A stretch of 64,000 bases of DNA from Climacium dendroides (taxonomy: Eukaryota > Streptophyta > Bryopsida > Hypnales > Climaciaceae), in assembly GCA_950106755.1 (NCBI GenBank), contig OX467083.1:16301029-16365028 (forward strand), written 5' to 3'. The notes under the pieces are model-generated. The model saw only the letters and a list, made by a program, of their open reading frames with translations, made no database searches and was not told the DNA's origin. Shown here one piece after another: positions 60,970-64,000 of the stretch. Positions within the stretch are counted from its first letter, which is position 1, and each line of letters starts with the position of its first letter. The position numbers and the translations under genes are program-made.

Positions 60970-62813
60970 ATGCCGAGCTTGAACATCCAGACTAATGTGC
61001 CTCTCGACGGTGTTGTCACTTCGGACATACTCAAGGACGCCAGTAAAACAGTGGCGCGCATTCTTGGCAAGCCCGAGTCGGTATGTTTGCTGTGAGGTTC
61101 TGTTTTTGTGAAATTTGGAGCTCTGAATGCGTCTTTGGTGTGGTTGAGAGCTCTCGTGACCGGGAGTTGTTTGAGCAGTTGTTTGTTTGATTGTGAAACC
61201 CTGAAATCATGCGCGGATAGAGTCTTCGGTGACACTTCGTAGTATGATAACCTGCACATGATGTTCTTGTTCGCGAGTCTTTTCTTCTCTTGCCCGGTAC
61301 TCTTGTCATTCTATGTGCTGCCAATGTGGTAATGCGATACTGCTGTGCTCTACTTCTTTATTTGGAGATTTTACTTTCTTGTCACGATGTTTATCATTCA
61401 CTGTTGACGGTGCTTCATATTTGGAAAGCTCTGCTACCTCACAAGTGGAAATTACATGGATTTTGAGTGAGAAAGACCAAAATTATGTGGTCTTTAAGCT
61501 GGACGTGATGTCCTTTTTCGCGAGGTTTTCTTCTACTGTAGTTGTTAGGGCTCTTGTCATATTATGTGCTACAAACGTAGCGGTGCGCTACTTCTGGGAA
61601 GAGATTCTGTCAGTTCAATGGCGCATTTTCGCCCAGTCACGCCTCATTATTCGGCGTTTCTTGATGATTGTCAGCCAGTGGTGACGAGAATGTCCTCGGG
61701 CCTCAGTTTCCACTAATTTCAAAATCTGTTTGTTTGATACTCTTTTCTTGCTTGCAGTTGTAGCTATGTAAGGATAGTCTTGCTACCCCTTGGAACCTTA
61801 ATCCCCTTCTATTTCAATTGAAGATTTTGGAGCTTAATCCAATTTTATGTTGTTTAAGTTTCTCCTGCAACCATTCCTGATCGTGATTTGTTTTCTTTCT
61901 TTCAGTATGTCTTGATATCTTTACGTGGCGGCATTCCAATGAGTTTTGGAGGCACCGAAGAGCCTGCTGCTTACGGGGAGCTTATATCTATTGGCGGTGT
62001 TGGTCCCGCCACAAATAAGGAGCTAAGTGCTGCTATTTCAGAGATTCTAGAGACCAAATTGTCTGTGTCGCCCTCAAGGTTTTACATCAAGTTCTTTGAT
62101 ATCAAGGTTCGGTTCATACCCGTATTGTGATTGAAATTGTATCATGAAGTATCAAGAAATATAATTTTCAGTATGGACGGTATTTAGAATTCATTATTAT
62201 GCTGGCATCTTGGTGGAGGGATCTTCCCGATTCTATATGCAACCATGAGATTGGCATTTTATTGTAGAGCACCTGTTAGTGGTTCCTTTCTTGTCTAAAT
62301 ATCACCAGACTTTGACAAATTGTTTGGTCTAGCTACAAGCCTATATGATATTTATGGAGAAAGATTTGATTAATTTGCCAAATTTTTAAAAAAAATTGTT
62401 GTTAATCAATAGAAACTATACCAAAACACTATCAAAATACCAATAATATTATGCAATATTTGCCAAAATTGACACCCTCAAGCCAACTTCCTGGAGCCAC
62501 CCTAGTAGAAAATGAAAAATGAAAAAAAGAATCTTGGCATCTAACATTGATATCAATAGTTGCATAGTGAATGAAGTATACCTTAGACCCTCAACCAAGA
62601 AATATTGCAATTTGTTTCTACATCGTCCAATACAAGGTGTGTGAAGGTCATCTATGTCCTTAGAATTAATGTACATATGCTTCATTAATGTATTAAGGTG
62701 ATTTTAAAGCTTTGCAAAACGCAGTTACAAATGTGGTTTAACTTGTAGGAGATGTTGCTTGGTGATATGATTTGCAGAGGTCCGACATGGGTTGGAATGG
62801 CTCAACCTTCTAG
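60970..62813 (+). CDS. MIF/D-dopachrome-tautomerase-like protein (plant MDL family)
   Basis: Three exons on the plus strand: 60970-61080, 61906-62106 and 62778-62813. Splice sites are TCG/GTATGT, TTTCAG/TAT, AAG/GTTCGG and TTTGCAG/AGG. The product is 115 residues, the standard MIF length. After Met removal Pro1 is the tautomerase catalytic residue. TNVPLDGV near the start, GKPESYV, the MSFGGTEEPAAYGEL block and the closing GWNGSTF are the family's core motifs. The Lys that in animal MIF is residue 32 is here at 33, because one residue is extra in the first loop-helix. Plant relatives (MDL proteins) are small cytosolic or peroxisomal proteins with weak or no tautomerase activity; I see no peroxisomal targeting tripeptide (it ends STF). 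The last exon has only 11 codons plus stop. The start is set by Pro1. The gene stands alone. Confidence 0.95.
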
Positions 62814-64000
62814 CTACATCTCCATCTTTTCACCTTGGGCAGAATTGTGGCAATGGAGATGGAGTTTGTAGTTTTGTGGCGAGGTGGTATTCTTTTGGTT
62901 CCAACCTCCATGAAGTACATACCTATTGGATTAATAGAGGTTAAGTTCAAAACAATACATGATGTCCATTACATAGTTGATAGACAAGGTTGTGTGAAAG
63001 TTAAAGATTCATGTTGGTCACCAAGCATACAAGACATCTTGTTTAGAGATGGGAGAACTAGGCTATATTATGTTCTAGATTATGTTAGTATTTTTGTTGG
63101 TATCAACTACTCATATGAGATTGTGCTTTAATGTGCTACTTTTGTTTGGTGAGTAATATCTCTCCATTGTATTCCTCTCCATTAAATACTTTGTCTTTTT
63201 TGTACTTCTTTTGTGATTCTATATAGAAGCAACTACAAATTCTTCATTTGGTAAATAGTGGTTGGTTTTGGCATTTAAATGTTGCATGCAAATGTATGCA
63301 CACATAGGCACACATAGGTAGAACAAGTTGATTGAACACTCATAGATTGGTTTATAATGTCAAACTACTATAACATCATGAATTGTTCATAATTATGTTG
63401 AAGCTATGTTGTCATTTCAAATATTATAGTGTAACCTTTGGAATAGTTTGGATACTAATTAACCTATAAACGTTGTGGAGACATTTTTGTCTGATGAATG
63501 ACAAGGAATTCTCCTGTGTAGGATAGAAATGCAACTATTCATCTTCGGAATTAGGGGTGGAAAGGGGAAATCTTCTATAGTAGTTTGACTCCCAATGAAT
63601 ATTTTTGGTTTTTTAAAACTAGATGATGTCACATGGTTCCAAAAGGGTTGATTTCCACGGTCACCAGCCTGGCATTTAAGGGTTAAAGTCAATATTACTT
63701 AAATCCATGGACTATTTGTCCCCCGGTCGTATGCTTGGTATTGTCGGAAAACCCTTGGTGAGGAGGGGTTCACACCTAGGATGTGAAAGGGATGTGAAAG
63801 TTATTGAATTTTGAAGTTTTTATGAGTATTATTTTTATTTTTATTTTGGTTGTGGCAATGGCACATGTCACACTAGTATAAAATGAAGGAACAATGTAAC
63901 TTTTGTAATTTGGGAGAACAATTACCTATTGAAAACAAGGGTATCAAGCATTCAAGCAATAAGGGAGGCAAAGTACATTATTTAGAAACTTTTATGCACT
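62814..64000. other. 3' flank of the tautomerase gene and repeat DNA
   Basis: A plus-strand frame stays open at 62835-63131, 22 bases after the tautomerase stop. Its first ATG is at 62853. The product (about 93 residues from that ATG) has no motif I know, and it may lie in the 3' untranslated region. The remainder is AT-rich; 63459-63686 is a family S repeat. Confidence 0.5.
63459..63686 (-). repeat. Family S repeat, copy 6 (inverted)
   Basis: On the minus strand it starts TTAACCCTTAAATGCCAGGC and ends, inverted, TTAACCTATAAACG. It contains TTCATTGGGAGTCAAACTAC and TTCCCCTTTCCACCCCTAAT, closest to the copy at 35494. Confidence 0.6.

Overview
This is nuclear DNA of a green plant. All four protein-coding genes I can rebuild are plant families, and all are split by GT-AG introns. 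The long gene-free stretches carry no large transposon proteins. They are AT-rich and built from short non-autonomous repeats. Gene density (four genes in 64 kb), mostly short introns and the protein sequences suggest a land plant, perhaps a non-flowering lineage such as a bryophyte or lycophyte. I hold 'plant' firmly and the lineage only loosely.

Layout. Positions 1-10761 are gene-free and repeat-rich, with a 47-bp tandem array at 2096-2714. A membrane/armadillo-repeat protein gene lies on the minus strand at 10762-14530 (6 exons). Positions 14531-20226 hold a 1.27-kb TIR element with a 61-bp tandem array, degenerate duplicated blocks and a cluster of TA-flanked MITEs. An 8-exon gene for a two-domain glycosyltransferase-like membrane protein lies on the minus strand at 20227-27799. 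Four of its seven introns carry foldback elements or minisatellites. Positions 27800-52416 are a 24.6-kb desert of AT-rich relics, with several TIR elements bounded by TTAA. An 11-exon CDPK-related kinase (CRK) gene lies on the minus strand at 52417-57094. Positions 57095-60969 are repeat-rich, with a 42-bp perfect palindrome. A three-exon gene for a MIF/D-dopachrome-tautomerase-like protein lies on the plus strand at 60970-62813. The window ends in repeats.

The four genes are independent loci and not a pathway cluster: an endomembrane ARM protein, a Golgi-type glycosyltransferase, a myristoylated kinase and a small tautomerase. Each sits in a GC-richer island with fairly sharp edges.

The main novelty is in the repeats. 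One set of elements ends in TTAA followed by CCC-type inverted termini, which recalls piggyBac ends. A Stowaway-like TA-flanked MITE family includes a 319-bp copy that is nearly one complete hairpin. A 42-bp palindrome looks like two fused CACTA-type termini with a 3-bp duplication. A 47-bp satellite seems to have grown inside one copy of a dispersed repeat. All exon joins were made by eye from reading frames, splice signals and remembered family similarity; no alignment or transcript was available.
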